Shown: positions 1 to 8,489, numbered from the stretch's first letter. The stretch is 54,777 nucleotides of DNA from Aquibacillus koreensis (GCF_025154055.1 NZ_JAOALK010000046.1:1-54777); one strand, 5' to 3'. Translations and numbers: made by a program. Notes: generated by a model not told the origin, from the letters alone.

Positions 1-93
1 TAGAGGGTCTTTTTTATTTGAAAGTGATAAAAAATATTAAATTCTAATGTGTTTTATGAATTAGGGGTAAGTCGTAGACTTTTTCACTGGTCT

Positions 94-134
94 CGAACCG
101 TCCCCATGTTCACAAGAACTGTCCCTATGTTTCT
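94..134 (-). repeat. GGGACGGTTCT-family repeat, two submotifs
   Basis: Reads GAACCGTCCCC then GAACTGTCCC on the plus strand, so the long form of the unit lies in reverse orientation. It sits in the leader upstream of the DUF2207 gene. Nothing else is recognisable in the first 200 bases. Confidence 0.85.
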
Positions 135-227
135 ATTCATCTTATTGGTGGTTGTTTCATAGATATATAGTGGAGGGGTTGGACAAGGGTCTGGTCCGAA
201 GTTTGTTTTGTATGAAGGGTGAGAGAT

Positions 228-2039
228 GTGAAAAAAATAATTGGTAGTATTTTTATAATTGTGGTTATTTGTATAGGTTTTATTATAGCTAAAGACGACT
301 CCTTTTCGATTGATAAGGTACACATCCACGCACATATTGCTACAGATGGGACCGTTCATGTGGAAGAACTGTATCACTATGCTTTTGACGATACAAACAA
401 TAAAATCATACGTACAATGCCTTCAACCGCAGAAAACTTGCAAGCATTTACTGTACCTAATGGAATGAAAGCACCAAGCATAGACACCGACAACCTGGAT
501 CCATTGGAAGTAGAAAAAATACATGATGCTTACCATATCAATCTCCAGCATACAACAGATGCAACGAAACGAATCATATATAGCTATACAGTAAAAGAAG
601 CCGTTACCAAATACGAGGACATTGCAGATTTTCGTTATAACTTTTTCAATAACAGTAACTATGCAAGGCTTAATAATGTAACGGTTAGTCTCTCTAGACC
701 ACAAGCTACATTGCCAGAGAAATCTTTTATCTATTTTCACTCAAAAAATCAACCAAGCACTCTACAAACAAACAATATACTCCAATATTCCTATGACTCT
801 GTATTACCGTCTAGATCCCATGATTTCCGTTTCCTTTTTCCAGCAACTGAATTAGTCGACCGTCCGACTGACGTTGATAAAAAAATGAAGCGAAAGCTAT
901 TTGCTTCAGAAAGCTCTTTACAATGGCGCTACCAAAACATCGAAGAAAACTTTAATAAGGCAATCCCATTCCTAGTCATTGGGATCCTTTTCACCATAAT
1001 TATTGGGACTTGTCTCTTTTATTTTCATCCCAATAGAAAGAAGAGCCAACTGGCACAGCAAGAGTTGCTTACTCTTCTAGAAAAGTCAGACCCCTTGATT
1101 GTTTCTTACATCCATAAGGAAGGGAAATTTGACGATAAAGATTTAATCGCAGGCTTATTTTCCTTACATGATCGAGGACTGGTCACAATGACCGAAGTGC
1201 CTTCTGAACTGAATCTAGGGACAACCTTTCGTTTTACCTGGAAAAGATCACGTGAGAAGTTGCAAGAAAGTGACCAATATGTGAAGGACTGGTTGTTTAC
1301 ACAAGAGGACAAATATGGTTCTTACTTTCTTCTGGAATCTTTCGTCAATCCTGATGAAGCAACTACCCGTTCCGCAAAAAGAAAGTCACGCAAACAGTAC
1401 AAGAAACGGTTACGCGAATGGTTCCAACTTGTGGAGGAGCAACCTGGTTTTAAAGAGAACCGCAAAACATATATTTCCTACTATTTATTTACTTCCATGC
1501 TTTTATTTTTCACAATTGGCATGTTCATCTACTTGTTGTTCCATAGTGTTTGGCCTAGAGAAATGCAATTCACGTGGACAATAATTATTACACTACTAGG
1601 ATGTCTAATCGTCTGGGAAAAATATGATAGATTGCTAGTGGGGATATTCTTTGCTGTAATAGGACTTCTAGCTATTTTTATAACGATTTCAATTGCATCA
1701 ATCCTATTCTTATTGCTTCTTATCGTTGCTGGTGGTTTTGCATTTATAACGCCAAGTACTTACTGGAACGCGGAGAACAGCTTCCTTCCATTTGCAATAA
1801 AACATGCTCGAAAAGAATTCCGAAAACAACGATATCCAATGGGAAACACACCAAAAACGATACAAAAACAACTGCAAATCGCAATCATAGTAGAACAAGA
1901 AGACGGCTTCGCGCACCAATGTCTCGCTGTGCCGCAAAGCCTATTAACAAACGGCCAATACCCCATGCTCCACAACCCAAACATCACAGCATTTACGTTT
2001 ATGGAAACAGGGGGACGGTTCTTGCGTTTCCATTTGTGA
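228..2039 (+). CDS. DUF2207 domain membrane protein (YciQ-like)
   Basis: Predicted membrane protein of the DUF2207 family; function unknown. It has an N-terminal hydrophobic segment (residues about 4-22), an extracytoplasmic region of about 200 residues beginning with the family's pattern of strands around DGTVHVEE, a transmembrane helix near 245-265, a cytoplasmic stretch rich in basic residues, and two or three more helices near 410-500. I prefer the GTG at 228 because GGGTGA lies five bases upstream; an in-frame GTG at 219 would overlap that ribosome site. The last dozen codons (METGG...RFHL) are encoded by a copy of the dispersed GGGACGGTTCT repeat, so the natural C-terminus has been extended or replaced. 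Family assignment is by recognition of sequence pattern. Confidence 0.8.
   Translation: MKKIIGSIFIIVVICIGFIIAKDDSFSIDKVHIHAHIATDGTVHVEELYHYAFDDTNNKIIRTMPSTAENLQAFTVPNGMKAPSIDTDNLDPLEVEKIHDAYHINLQHTTDATKRIIYSYTVKEAVTKYEDIADFRYNFFNNSNYARLNNVTVSLSRPQATLPEKSFIYFHSKNQPSTLQTNNILQYSYDSVLPSRSHDFRFLFPATELVDRPTDVDKKMKRKLFASESSLQWRYQNIEENFNKAIPFLVIGILFTIIIGTCLFYFHPNRKKSQLAQQELLTLLEKSDPLIVSYIHKEGKFDDKDLIAGLFSLHDRGLVTMTEVPSELNLGTTFRFTWKRSREKLQESDQYVKDWLFTQEDKYGSYFLLESFVNPDEATTRSAKRKSRKQYKKRLREWFQLVEEQPGFKENRKTYISYYLFTSMLLFFTIGMFIYLLFHSVWPREMQFTWTIIITLLGCLIVWEKYDRLLVGIFFAVIGLLAIFITISIASILFLLLLIVAGGFAFITPSTYWNAENSFLPFAIKHARKEFRKQRYPMGNTPKTIQKQLQIAIIVEQEDGFAHQCLAVPQSLLTNGQYPMLHNPNITAFTFMETGGRFLRFHL
2001..2032 (+). 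repeat. GGGACGGTTCT-family repeat inside the 3' end of a gene
   Basis: GGAAAC-core-GTTTCC unit in plus orientation. It encodes the C-terminal residues and runs up to the stop codon of the DUF2207 gene. Confidence 0.9.
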
Positions 2040-2060
2040 TAGCAGAAGTAAGAAGTACGT

Positions 2061-2084
2061 AGAGGGACGGTTCTTGCGTTTCCG
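2061..2084 (+). repeat. GGGACGGTTCT-family repeat, single unit
   Basis: Second plus-oriented core 50 bases after the previous one; the left flank is degenerate. Confidence 0.8.
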
Positions 2085-2191
2085 TGGACAGGAGAAGAAA
2101 GAAATCTCGTCCCACGATGGTTTTGGATTAATATGTATAGAAAAAATACTAGAGGATTATGAAGGGAAGAAAACCATTAAGAACATAAAGA

Positions 2192-2259
2192 AAAAGTATG
2201 CATTCTATGATATTGTTTAATCGCCAAACCAAACAATAAAAAAGAGAGAGCATACTTTT
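2192..2259. repeat. Nested inverted repeat
   Basis: An outer 10-bp pair AAAAGTATGC / GCATACTTTT encloses an inner pair TATTGTTT / AAACAATA, giving a two-stem palindrome just before the short reading frame at 2260. It could be an insertion-sequence end remnant or a transcribed hairpin; no terminator T-run is evident. Confidence 0.6.
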
Positions 2260-2379
2260 ATGAAATTTATTCTAACACGAAAAACAACAAAATTACATAA
2301 CCAATATTTTACTCCACTTACCTTCCAACTCAAAATACAGCTAAAACTACTGGAAAACAACGATTTTCTATCCATATAG
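2260..2379 (+). pseudogene. Possible gene fragment, 39 codons
   Basis: Starts with ATG directly after the nested palindrome and reads 39 residues (MKFILTRKTTKLHNQ...ENNDFLSI) to a stop. The same frame continues after the stop with plausible protein-like sequence. It looks like the N-terminal stub of a larger decayed gene, perhaps a transposase, but I do not recognise the family. The rest of the 2040-2559 gap shows only repeat copies. Confidence 0.25.
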
Positions 2380-2559
2380 AAAGATAGATTGGATAACATT
2401 ACCTTTGAAGATGACCATGGTTAAGAGTGGGCATTTTCACTAGGAACATCAAATGTCACTCATTCTCTCCCATCACCATTCAAGCATGCTTCTTTCCCTT
2501 TTTTCTGCAATGTTGTACTCTTAGAGTAGTGGGTAACTTTATTAATTAGGAGTGATCTG

Positions 2560-3507
2560 ATGAGATATCGTCGTTTAGGAAGGTCAGGATTAAAAGTAAG
2601 TGAAGTAAGTTTAGGTAGCTGGTTAACATACGGTGCTTCTACCGAAAAAGACAGCGCTATCAAAACAATAGAAACCGCTTATGATTTAGGTATAAATTCG
2701 TTTGACACCGCCAATGTGTATGCAACTGGGGAGTCTGAAAAAGTCGTGGGAGAAGCATTAAGACCCTATGATCGCGAATCCTATGTTTTAGCGACAAAAG
2801 TATTTTGGCCGATGGGTGAAGGTCCTAATGATCGTGGCCTTTCTAGAAAGCATGTATTCGAACAATTACATGCTAGCTTAAAACGTCTAGGTGAAGACTA
2901 CGTGGATATCTATTATTGCCATCGTTACGATCCAAAAACACCTGTAGAAGAAACACTGCGAACAATTGATGATATGGTTCGTCAAGGGAAAATTCTCTAC
3001 GCTGGTGTTAGTGAATGGACAGCGCAACAAATCCAAGAAGCATTAGGAACTGCTGATAAATTCTTATTGGACAAGATTGTCGTTAACCAACCACAATACA
3101 ATATGTTCCACCGTTATATTGAGGATGAAGTTTTGCCTATTAGCGAGAAGAATGGGATTAGTCAAATTGTATTTTCTCCACTTGCGCAAGGAGTACTTAC
3201 AGGAAAGTATAGTTTGAATAATCGCAAAGCTGCTGGTAGTCGTGCTACTGATCCAAACGCAAATATGTTTATGGATCAATTCCTGAATGATGAAGTACTA
3301 GCAAAAGTGGAGAAGTTACAGGATGTTGCAAAGGACTTAGAGATCTCACTGTCTCAACTAGCAATTGCTTGGATCCTGCGTCAACCAGGTGTAGCAAGTA
3401 CACTTGTAGGTTCTACGAAACCAGAACAAATCATTGAAAATGCAAAAGGATCTGAAGTAGATCTATCCGCAGAAGTGATTGAAAAAATAGAAGGAATATT
3501 GAGCTAA
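2560..3507 (+). CDS. Aldo/keto reductase
   Basis: NAD(P)H-dependent aldo/keto reductase, 315 aa, cytoplasmic TIM barrel of the potassium-channel beta-subunit-like (YrpG/YhdN) type. The catalytic tetrad is visible: Asp and Tyr in FDTANVYATG (about 48-57), Lys in LATKVFW (about 84) and His in YYCHRYD (about 125). The C-terminal cofactor segment is present (LVGSTKPEQIIEN). AGGAGTGA lies seven bases before the ATG. The gene is monocistronic and is followed directly by an inverted pair of the dispersed repeat that could act as a transcription terminator. The physiological substrate cannot be inferred. Confidence 0.93.
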   Translation: MRYRRLGRSGLKVSEVSLGSWLTYGASTEKDSAIKTIETAYDLGINSFDTANVYATGESEKVVGEALRPYDRESYVLATKVFWPMGEGPNDRGLSRKHVFEQLHASLKRLGEDYVDIYYCHRYDPKTPVEETLRTIDDMVRQGKILYAGVSEWTAQQIQEALGTADKFLLDKIVVNQPQYNMFHRYIEDEVLPISEKNGISQIVFSPLAQGVLTGKYSLNNRKAAGSRATDPNANMFMDQFLNDEVLAKVEKLQDVAKDLEISLSQLAIAWILRQPGVASTLVGSTKPEQIIENAKGSEVDLSAEVIEKIEGILS

Positions 3508-3509
3508 TA

Positions 3510-3567
3510 TGGAAACGGGGGGACGGTTCTTGTGTGTACAGTACACATAAGAACCGTCCCTCTGCAT
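3510..3567. repeat. GGGACGGTTCT-family inverted pair (hairpin)
   Basis: Two cores face each other with almost no spacer (GGTTCTTGTGTGTAC / GTACACATAAGAACC), giving a stem of about 20 bp right after the aldo/keto reductase stop codon. A plausible 3'-end structure. Confidence 0.9.
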
Positions 3568-3691
3568 TTTTATAGTTCACACTTACGGAATCATGGGTGC
3601 TATCTTTGTTTCAACAGTCTTCTCAACTCATAATTATGGTAAAATCCAAGTAGTACAAAAGACCTTATTATATAGGGGAGGGAGAGATTGT

Positions 3692-4267
3692 ATGAGAGTC
3701 ATCATTTTCAGTATATTATTCACCATACTTCTATCCATAGGCAATTGTACCAGCGCAACGAGTTGGGGAAAAGTCCCACCAGATAAAGTTCGTGATCGTG
3801 CAGATGTAATCGTGGTTGGAGAATTTAACTTTGCCGGTGAAACAGCTGATGGGGAATTTATATTCTATGGGCAGGAATTCAATGTAGATTACGTTTATAA
3901 AGGGGAGAATGTATCAAAAGATCTGATCGTTGGGATTGATATGCTTGATGGTGGATGGGAGCAAGAGTTTCAACAAAAAGGTGGGAAGTTTCTTTTGCTT
4001 TTGGAGTATAAACCCGAATATGGTGATTTTCCTGTGCCAGTAGCTGGACCAAACGGGATGATTCGTGTGATAAATGGGGAAGTTTCAGAGGAAGAAAAAC
4101 ACAAGAACCATTACAATAAATTCTTAGATGAAAATACCCCCTTTTACGTAATACTCGATGGCAAAACCGAACGTAATATTGTACTTCTTATCTTTATAAC
4201 AATTAGTGGAACAATACTTATTGTAGGAAACAAGATGTTTAAAAAGTATAGCCGGAAGAAAACGTGA
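3692..4267 (+). CDS. Hypothetical secreted, C-terminally anchored protein
   Basis: 191-aa protein of unknown function. It opens with a signal peptide (MRVIIFSILFTILLSIG...), continues with a beta-rich extracytoplasmic domain (ADVIVVGEF..., VDYVYKGENVS..., FLLLLEYKP) and ends with a transmembrane helix (about 165-185) and a basic tail, so it is probably held in the membrane facing outward. The domain pattern resembles the TIMP/netrin-like beta proteins seen in Bacillus, but the diagnostic cysteines are missing, so this is only a hint. The start at 3692 is chosen over an upstream in-frame ATG because GGGGAGGGAGA lies just before it and only this start gives a signal peptide. Confidence 0.7.
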   Translation: MRVIIFSILFTILLSIGNCTSATSWGKVPPDKVRDRADVIVVGEFNFAGETADGEFIFYGQEFNVDYVYKGENVSKDLIVGIDMLDGGWEQEFQQKGGKFLLLLEYKPEYGDFPVPVAGPNGMIRVINGEVSEEEKHKNHYNKFLDENTPFYVILDGKTERNIVLLIFITISGTILIVGNKMFKKYSRKKT

Positions 4268-4396
4268 ACATGGGGACGGTTCCCCCGTTCACAAAATGTA
4301 CAAACAGATAATCATGATACCATTCTCCCTCACAATCATGAATAGTGTAATCAGAAGAACCGTCCCCATGTTCACGAGAACTGTCCCTCTGTTTCC
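4264..4396. repeat. GGGACGGTTCT-family composite inverted element
   Basis: Left arm GTGAAC...GGGGACGGTTC (4264-4293) and right arm AGAACCGTCCCC...GAACTGTCCC (4353-4396) in opposite orientation, around about 60 bases of unrelated sequence. It fills the space between the convergent hypothetical and MIP18 genes. Confidence 0.85.
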
Positions 4397-4408
4397 GAAT
4401 TCACTCGG

Positions 4409-4708
4409 TTATCCCATGAGCACGGTTTTTGCTTTGTCGCTCATTTTTTCTGGTGTCCATGCTGGTTTCCATACGAGTTGGACGTCTACTTTTCCTACTT
4501 CGTCTAGAAAGTAGATGGCACTTTCTACACCTCCAACAATGCTATCGTGCAGTGGGCAACCTGGCGTGGTTAATGTCATCGTTACTATTACATCATTATT
4601 CTCCTTCACATCCACCTTGTAAATAAGTCCAAGGTCAACAATATTTATCCCAAGTTCTGGATCAATCACTTCGTAAAGCACTTCTGTTACTTTTTCTACT
4701 AAACCCAA
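4409..4708 (-). CDS. MIP18/SufT-family metal-sulfur cluster assembly factor
   Basis: 99-aa protein of the MIP18 (DUF59/PaaD/SufT-like) family, which acts in Fe-S cluster assembly or maturation of metal-sulfur enzymes. The hallmark segments are present: DPELGINIVDLGLIY near residue 17 and TTPGCPLHD near 48, containing the conserved cysteine. It starts with TTG at 4708: AGGAGGGG lies seven bases upstream and the nearby ATG runs into a stop within five codons. It is the last gene of a four-gene operon, 16 bp after the membrane protein, suggesting that it services a metalloenzyme linked to the DUF2249/oxidase-like proteins. Confidence 0.9.
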   Translation of the reverse strand: MGLVEKVTEVLYEVIDPELGINIVDLGLIYKVDVKENNDVIVTMTLTTPGCPLHDSIVGGVESAIYFLDEVGKVDVQLVWKPAWTPEKMSDKAKTVLMG

Positions 4709-4724
4709 TCCATTCCCCTCCTTT

Positions 4725-5975
4725 CTATTTTTTTACCACAAGAACGATCGAAACAAAATACCCAATAGATGCGATTAGCATGACCACTAAAAAGAATGTA
4801 ACAGCAAAGCTTAATTGAGGGATACCAAAGATCGCCAATCCAAGCGTACCAACTGTAAATACGCCAAAGAGTATGACGCCAAGTTTTTCATTAATCATGT
4901 CCTTTAGTAATGGTACATTTGCCTTTCCGACCTGATTCGAATATTTAAATGTCCACCATAAAAACGGAACAATTTTATACAGATATCCTAGAATGCTGAA
5001 CATCACCCAACAGACAATGTATAAAAAGATAAGCCAACTCCAAACATGTTCGTCCTGCACTCCGAACATGCGCAAAATAACAATAGCCGTATGAATAAGC
5101 CAACCATACCCAATCGCTAGTAACGAAAAAACAAATGGACGATCGAGCCCTTTCTTCAGACGCTTGTTTAAAATTTCACGTATATCTAGACAAAAGCATG
5201 TAAAACCAACCCACAATAAACCCCATCCAACACTAGCAAGCGCTCCAAAATCTGTCCAAAAGGAAACGAGCAAAACGGCAAGGCCTAAAATATAACTGAC
5301 AAAAGCAACGCCAGAGCCCTTCATACTGAAACCGTGACTTAAACTGAACATCGGAACGAGTTTATAAGAAAAACCAAAGATTAATAGCGTGAACCAGCCT
5401 GCTACTCCTAGCAAAATATGAGAATGTAGGATCGCACTATAATTGAATGATGTCCCGAACGCAATACTTGCTGCCAAAACTAACCCTGCACTAATGGTGA
5501 TCAAGAAACATAGAAGTGCGGCCATAACAAATGAGGTAAGAATCGTTTTCTCTTCCTGTTTTTTTAGCGTCATGATCATTTGAAATAAGAATAATAGAAT
5601 ACCAATAATGAGAATGATAGCTCCATATACAGTAAGGTTTATTTTCCAACCTAGTAGAACAGAAAACACAATAATGCCAACTGCTGTGATGACAAATTGG
5701 ATAAAACCAAGTTTCTCACTCCAAATCGGCGTAAGAAAGGCAACCGGCACTAACTGATACATCGCTCCCATAATGACCATCACTACCCATCCCAATAATA
5801 GAAAATGAGCACCCATTAACACTTCTGGTATTCGAAATGCTCCACTTGTTAGTGCCCCACTGTTCATTAAAAAGATGAACTGTGCAACCACAAATGCAAC
5901 GAGTCCAAAGAAGATAAAGGAAAGAGGGAGCTTAATGTTTGTTTCCGTTTTTTTGTTGACACGTAAACCATCCAT
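4725..5975 (-). CDS. Heme-copper-oxidase/NnrS-like multispanning membrane protein
   Basis: 416-aa integral membrane protein with about 12 hydrophobic helices. Two internally similar segments carry histidines typical of heme/copper-binding helices: GAHFLLLGW ... YQLVPVAF (about 55-80) and HSHILLGVAGW ... YKLVPMFS (about 184-210). This is the style of cytochrome oxidase subunit I or NnrS proteins, but the full set of ligands of a classical oxidase is not obvious. Together with the DUF2249 neighbours and the FNR-like/Fur sites upstream, a role in nitric oxide or low-oxygen respiratory metabolism is a reasonable inference. Its first base abuts the stop of the upstream DUF2249 gene, indicating translational coupling. 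Confidence 0.75.
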   Translation of the reverse strand: MDGLRVNKKTETNIKLPLSFIFFGLVAFVVAQFIFLMNSGALTSGAFRIPEVLMGAHFLLLGWVVMVIMGAMYQLVPVAFLTPIWSEKLGFIQFVITAVGIIVFSVLLGWKINLTVYGAIILIIGILLFLFQMIMTLKKQEEKTILTSFVMAALLCFLITISAGLVLAASIAFGTSFNYSAILHSHILLGVAGWFTLLIFGFSYKLVPMFSLSHGFSMKGSGVAFVSYILGLAVLLVSFWTDFGALASVGWGLLWVGFTCFCLDIREILNKRLKKGLDRPFVFSLLAIGYGWLIHTAIVILRMFGVQDEHVWSWLIFLYIVCWVMFSILGYLYKIVPFLWWTFKYSNQVGKANVPLLKDMINEKLGVILFGVFTVGTLGLAIFGIPQLSFAVTFFLVVMLIASIGYFVSIVLVVKK

Positions 5976-6196
5976 TAAGCCACCCCGTGTTTGGTGATGG
6001 TAATTGCAAAACTTCCATCTTCTTGTTCCTTCACTTCGTATTTATGCCCTTGATCATCTAGTTCCGGAAACAAAAACATCGGTCTACGGTCATTAATAAT
6101 GGTCAGCTGTTGCCCAGATTCCAAATCTTCTAAGGCAGATAGCGTTCGCATCATTGGCTGCGGCGGTTGTAAACCTCGATTATCTAAAATCATCAT
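5975..6196 (-). CDS. DUF2249 domain protein (second copy)
   Basis: 73-aa small protein of the DUF2249 family (TusA/SirA-like alpha-beta fold). It shows LDNRGLQPPQPMMRTLSALE near the N-terminus followed by two strands (QLTIIND, FAITITKHG). Members often sit beside oxidases, hemerythrins or denitrification genes, and their biochemical role is unclear. The start overlaps the stop of the first DUF2249 gene by four bases (ATGA). Confidence 0.82.
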   Translation of the reverse strand: MMILDNRGLQPPQPMMRTLSALEDLESGQQLTIINDRRPMFLFPELDDQGHKYEVKEQEDGSFAITITKHGVA

Positions 6197-6441
6197 GCCT
6201 CTTCATCCGCTTTCGTAAAAGTAATCTTCCATTGTTTTGTCTCGATTCGCTCCGATTCATGTGTAAACCCCTTTTTCCCTAACGCTTTGAAAAGAGGAAA
6301 AGGATTAAACGGCGCATGTAAAATAAACTGCCCGCCAGGTTGTACCGCTTCAGCTGCCTCCATTATTTTCTTAAAAGGCTCCATCCCCTTTTTTATATCA
6401 TCTCTTACATCGACTTCGTTCAATGTCTTATTTTCACTCAT
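6193..6441 (-). CDS. DUF2249 domain protein (first copy, operon leader)
   Basis: 82-aa DUF2249 protein with the characteristic HAPFNPFPLFKALGKKGF segment (about 44-61). It has the same predicted TusA-like fold as its neighbour but is clearly diverged from it. The ATG at 6441 is preceded by GGAGGTGG; an in-frame TTG further upstream would include that ribosome site and is unlikely. It is the first gene of the four-gene minus-strand operon and lies directly downstream of a perfect Fur-box palindrome, so iron-dependent repression of the operon is expected. Confidence 0.85.
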   Translation of the reverse strand: MSENKTLNEVDVRDDIKKGMEPFKKIMEAAEAVQPGGQFILHAPFNPFPLFKALGKKGFTHESERIETKQWKITFTKADEEA

Positions 6442-6471
6442 TAAAGCCACCTCCAAAACGTTATACTCCTA

Positions 6472-6486
6472 TGATAATCATTATCA
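6472..6486 (-). promoter_or_regulatory. Fur box
   Basis: TGATAATCATTATCA is a perfect 7-1-7 palindrome identical to the Bacillus Fur-box consensus. It lies about 30 bases before the first DUF2249 start codon and overlaps plausible promoter elements on the minus strand. Confidence 0.85.
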
Positions 6487-6496
6487 ATTACTTATG

Positions 6497-6514
6497 AAGT
6501 GACCCAAATCACTT
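6497..6514. promoter_or_regulatory. FNR/CRP-family operator-like palindrome
   Basis: AAGTGA-CCCAAA-TCACTT is a perfect 6-6-6 palindrome that shares the GTGA-N6-TCAC core of FNR/CRP-family sites. It lies 11 bases upstream of the Fur box, where an activator could work. It fits an anaerobic or NO-related operon. Confidence 0.6.
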
Positions 6515-6533
6515 AACGAAAAGAAACATAGAG

Positions 6534-6607
6534 TTGGAAACAGGGGGACGTACCTCGGAAACACGGGGACGGTTCTTCCGTTTCCAACAGAAGAACCGTC
6601 CAGAGGG
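6534..6607. repeat. GGGACGGTTCT-family composite inverted element
   Basis: One degenerate core (GGGGGACGTACC), one perfect plus-oriented core and one reverse core, sharing GGAAAC/GTTTCC flanks. It lies between the DUF2249 operon promoter and the MATE terminator. Confidence 0.85.
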
Positions 6608-6624
6608 AATAAAATCTTAAAAAC

Positions 6625-6669
6625 AAAAAAGGCTTAACCCAAGGTACTTTCCTACCTCAGATTAAGCCC
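6625..6669 (-). terminator. Rho-independent terminator of the MATE gene
   Basis: On the minus strand GGGCTTAA...AGGTA / TACCT...TTAAGCC forms an interrupted stem followed by six T residues, just downstream of the MATE stop codon. Confidence 0.75.
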
Positions 6670-6688
6670 TATTTAGTCAGGTTAAATT

Positions 6689-6719
6689 AGGACGCAAAAG
6701 AACCGTCCCCTCGTTCACG
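6689..6719 (-). repeat. GGGACGGTTCT-family repeat inside the MATE 3' end
   Basis: Reverse-oriented core with a GTGAAC flank. It encodes the last ten or so residues of the MATE protein. Confidence 0.9.
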
Positions 6720-7674
6720 TTCTGCATTGTCCACAATTGCTTTTTGTTGCCATTTTTTGCTACGCCAACGCAGAAACATGAGTGTGCCTCGTAACCATTC
6801 GTCGATAATAATGGCGATGGTAACCCCAATCAGTCCATAGCCTAAAGGAATTCCGAGTAGATATGCAACCGGCACACTTACACCCCACATGGAAAGAATC
6901 CCTATCATAACCGGGAATCTCGCATCCCCAGCTGCACGAAGCGAGCTAATAATAACTAGATTAAACGTTCGGCCTGGCTCTAACACAACACCTAGGAATA
7001 AGATAATTGCACCTAAAGCAATAATCTCTGCATCCTGCGTAAAGAAACCAAGTAGAAATTCGCCAGCAAATGCAATCGTGCTTCCAGCAACTAATGCTAC
7101 CACGATTGAAATTTTTAACCCACGATACATTTGTCTGTTTGCTTCCTCAATCTTACCAGCGCCAATGAGTTGACCAATCATTATTTGCATCCCTTTTGAA
7201 ACCGCAAACGAGAAAATGGTCATAAAGTTCATGATATTTTGTGTGTACACTCTAGTCGCGAGAGCATTTGCACCTAGCAACGTTATAAAAAACGTAATCG
7301 TAAGCTGGCTTAAATTATGAGATAAATGCTCTCCAGCAGCTGGCACACCAATACCCAATATCTTTTTCACGTATTCTTTCTTTAACTTGAAGTAATCCTC
7401 TACTTTGATCTTGATGGTTGTACGTTGATATAGCATGACTAATAATACAATCATAGCTAGCGCACGACATACTGCGGTAGAAATCGCTACCCCCATTACC
7501 CCAAGTTGTGGGACACCAAGCGCACCGAAAATAAATAAATAGTTTCCAAATATGTTCAGGATATTCATCCCAAGTGCAACGTACATAACATCTTTTGTTA
7601 AGCCCTGCGCTTGGAGAACAGAGAAGATCGTAACCACCATTGCTTGTGTAAACAGCGTACCACCAACGATCAAC

Positions 7675-7686
7675 ATATATATATAT
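7675..7686. repeat. (AT)6 dinucleotide tract at the MATE frameshift
   Basis: Twelve bases of alternating AT. Five repeats instead of six would join the two halves of the MATE gene in frame, so this is a slippage-prone site. Confidence 0.9.
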
Positions 7687-8299
7687 TGGCATATTCCATT
7701 AGATCAGGTGCTAAGTTAAACATGTTTAAGAACGGGTGGCGGAAAATTACCACCGCAGCACTGATTACTATTCCAAACAACAAATTAAGCACTAAAGCGT
7801 TTGCAATTGTGATGCTGACGTCCTTTAGTTTCCACGCACCATAGAATTGAGCTACGACAACACCTGAACCCATTGCAGTAAAATTAAATAGGACAAAGGT
7901 GAACATCATAATTTGGTTTACAACACCGATTGCTGCTACCGCATCGTCGGAAATAAAGCTAAGCATAAATATATCTGAGATATTTAAAAACGTTTGCAAA
8001 AATACTTCAATAAAAATCGGCCACGTAATCGAAAAAAGCGTAACCTTCTTCAACGTTGACTGATTATCTAATGCCTTACTCATTGACCTTTCCCCACTTC
8101 ACTATACGTGACTCGCCCATGATGACTGTATTCACTTTTTTGTCTCTCCTCTATTGTTCTACACAAAATTTATACTACTACTCTAGAATGCTACCATAAT
8201 ACATTCAACAGTAGTACACTTTTCCCTCTGTAAATAGAACCCAACTATATTTTTCAAAGGATTATCTATAGGATGAAGGGGGTAAATGGGGGAGTGTAT

Positions 8300-8424
8300 G
8301 TAAACAGAGGGACAGATCTTGGAAGCATGGGGACGGTTCTCCCGTTTCCAAAATGTCTTTACAATCTAATGTTGTGAACAGGAGAACCGTCCCCACGTGT
8401 ACAAGGTCTGTCCCTCCGTTCACG
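8300..8424. repeat. GGGACGGTTCT-family, full-size composite inverted element
   Basis: The most complete copy. The left arm has GGGACAG-type then GGGACGGTTCT-type submotifs (8300-8350) and the right arm is its mirror image (8377-8424), around about 26 bases. The rest of the 8084-8489 gap shows no gene. Confidence 0.9.
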
Positions 8425-8489
8425 CCATACCGCGCCATACCGTGCCGCGCCGCACTTCACACCTGTTCTCCTGTGTTAGCTCCAAGAAG

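Larger units (their letters stand above)
6687..8083 (-). pseudogene. MATE-family multidrug efflux transporter, frameshifted at an (AT)6 tract
   Basis: Two adjacent frames together make one MATE antiporter of about 464 aa, the usual length: an N-terminal part of 137 codons (8083-7670) ending ...MEYANIYIC and a C-terminal part (7676-6687) beginning MLIVGG. The break lies exactly in an alternating AT tract. Removing one AT pair restores EYANIYMLIVGG, the expected family sequence at the end of helix 3 and start of the next. MATE proteins export drugs and dyes using sodium or proton gradients. The gene may be dead, switch on and off by slippage, or reflect a read error. Its last residues (RERGDGSFAS) come from a copy of the dispersed repeat. 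Confidence 0.85.
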
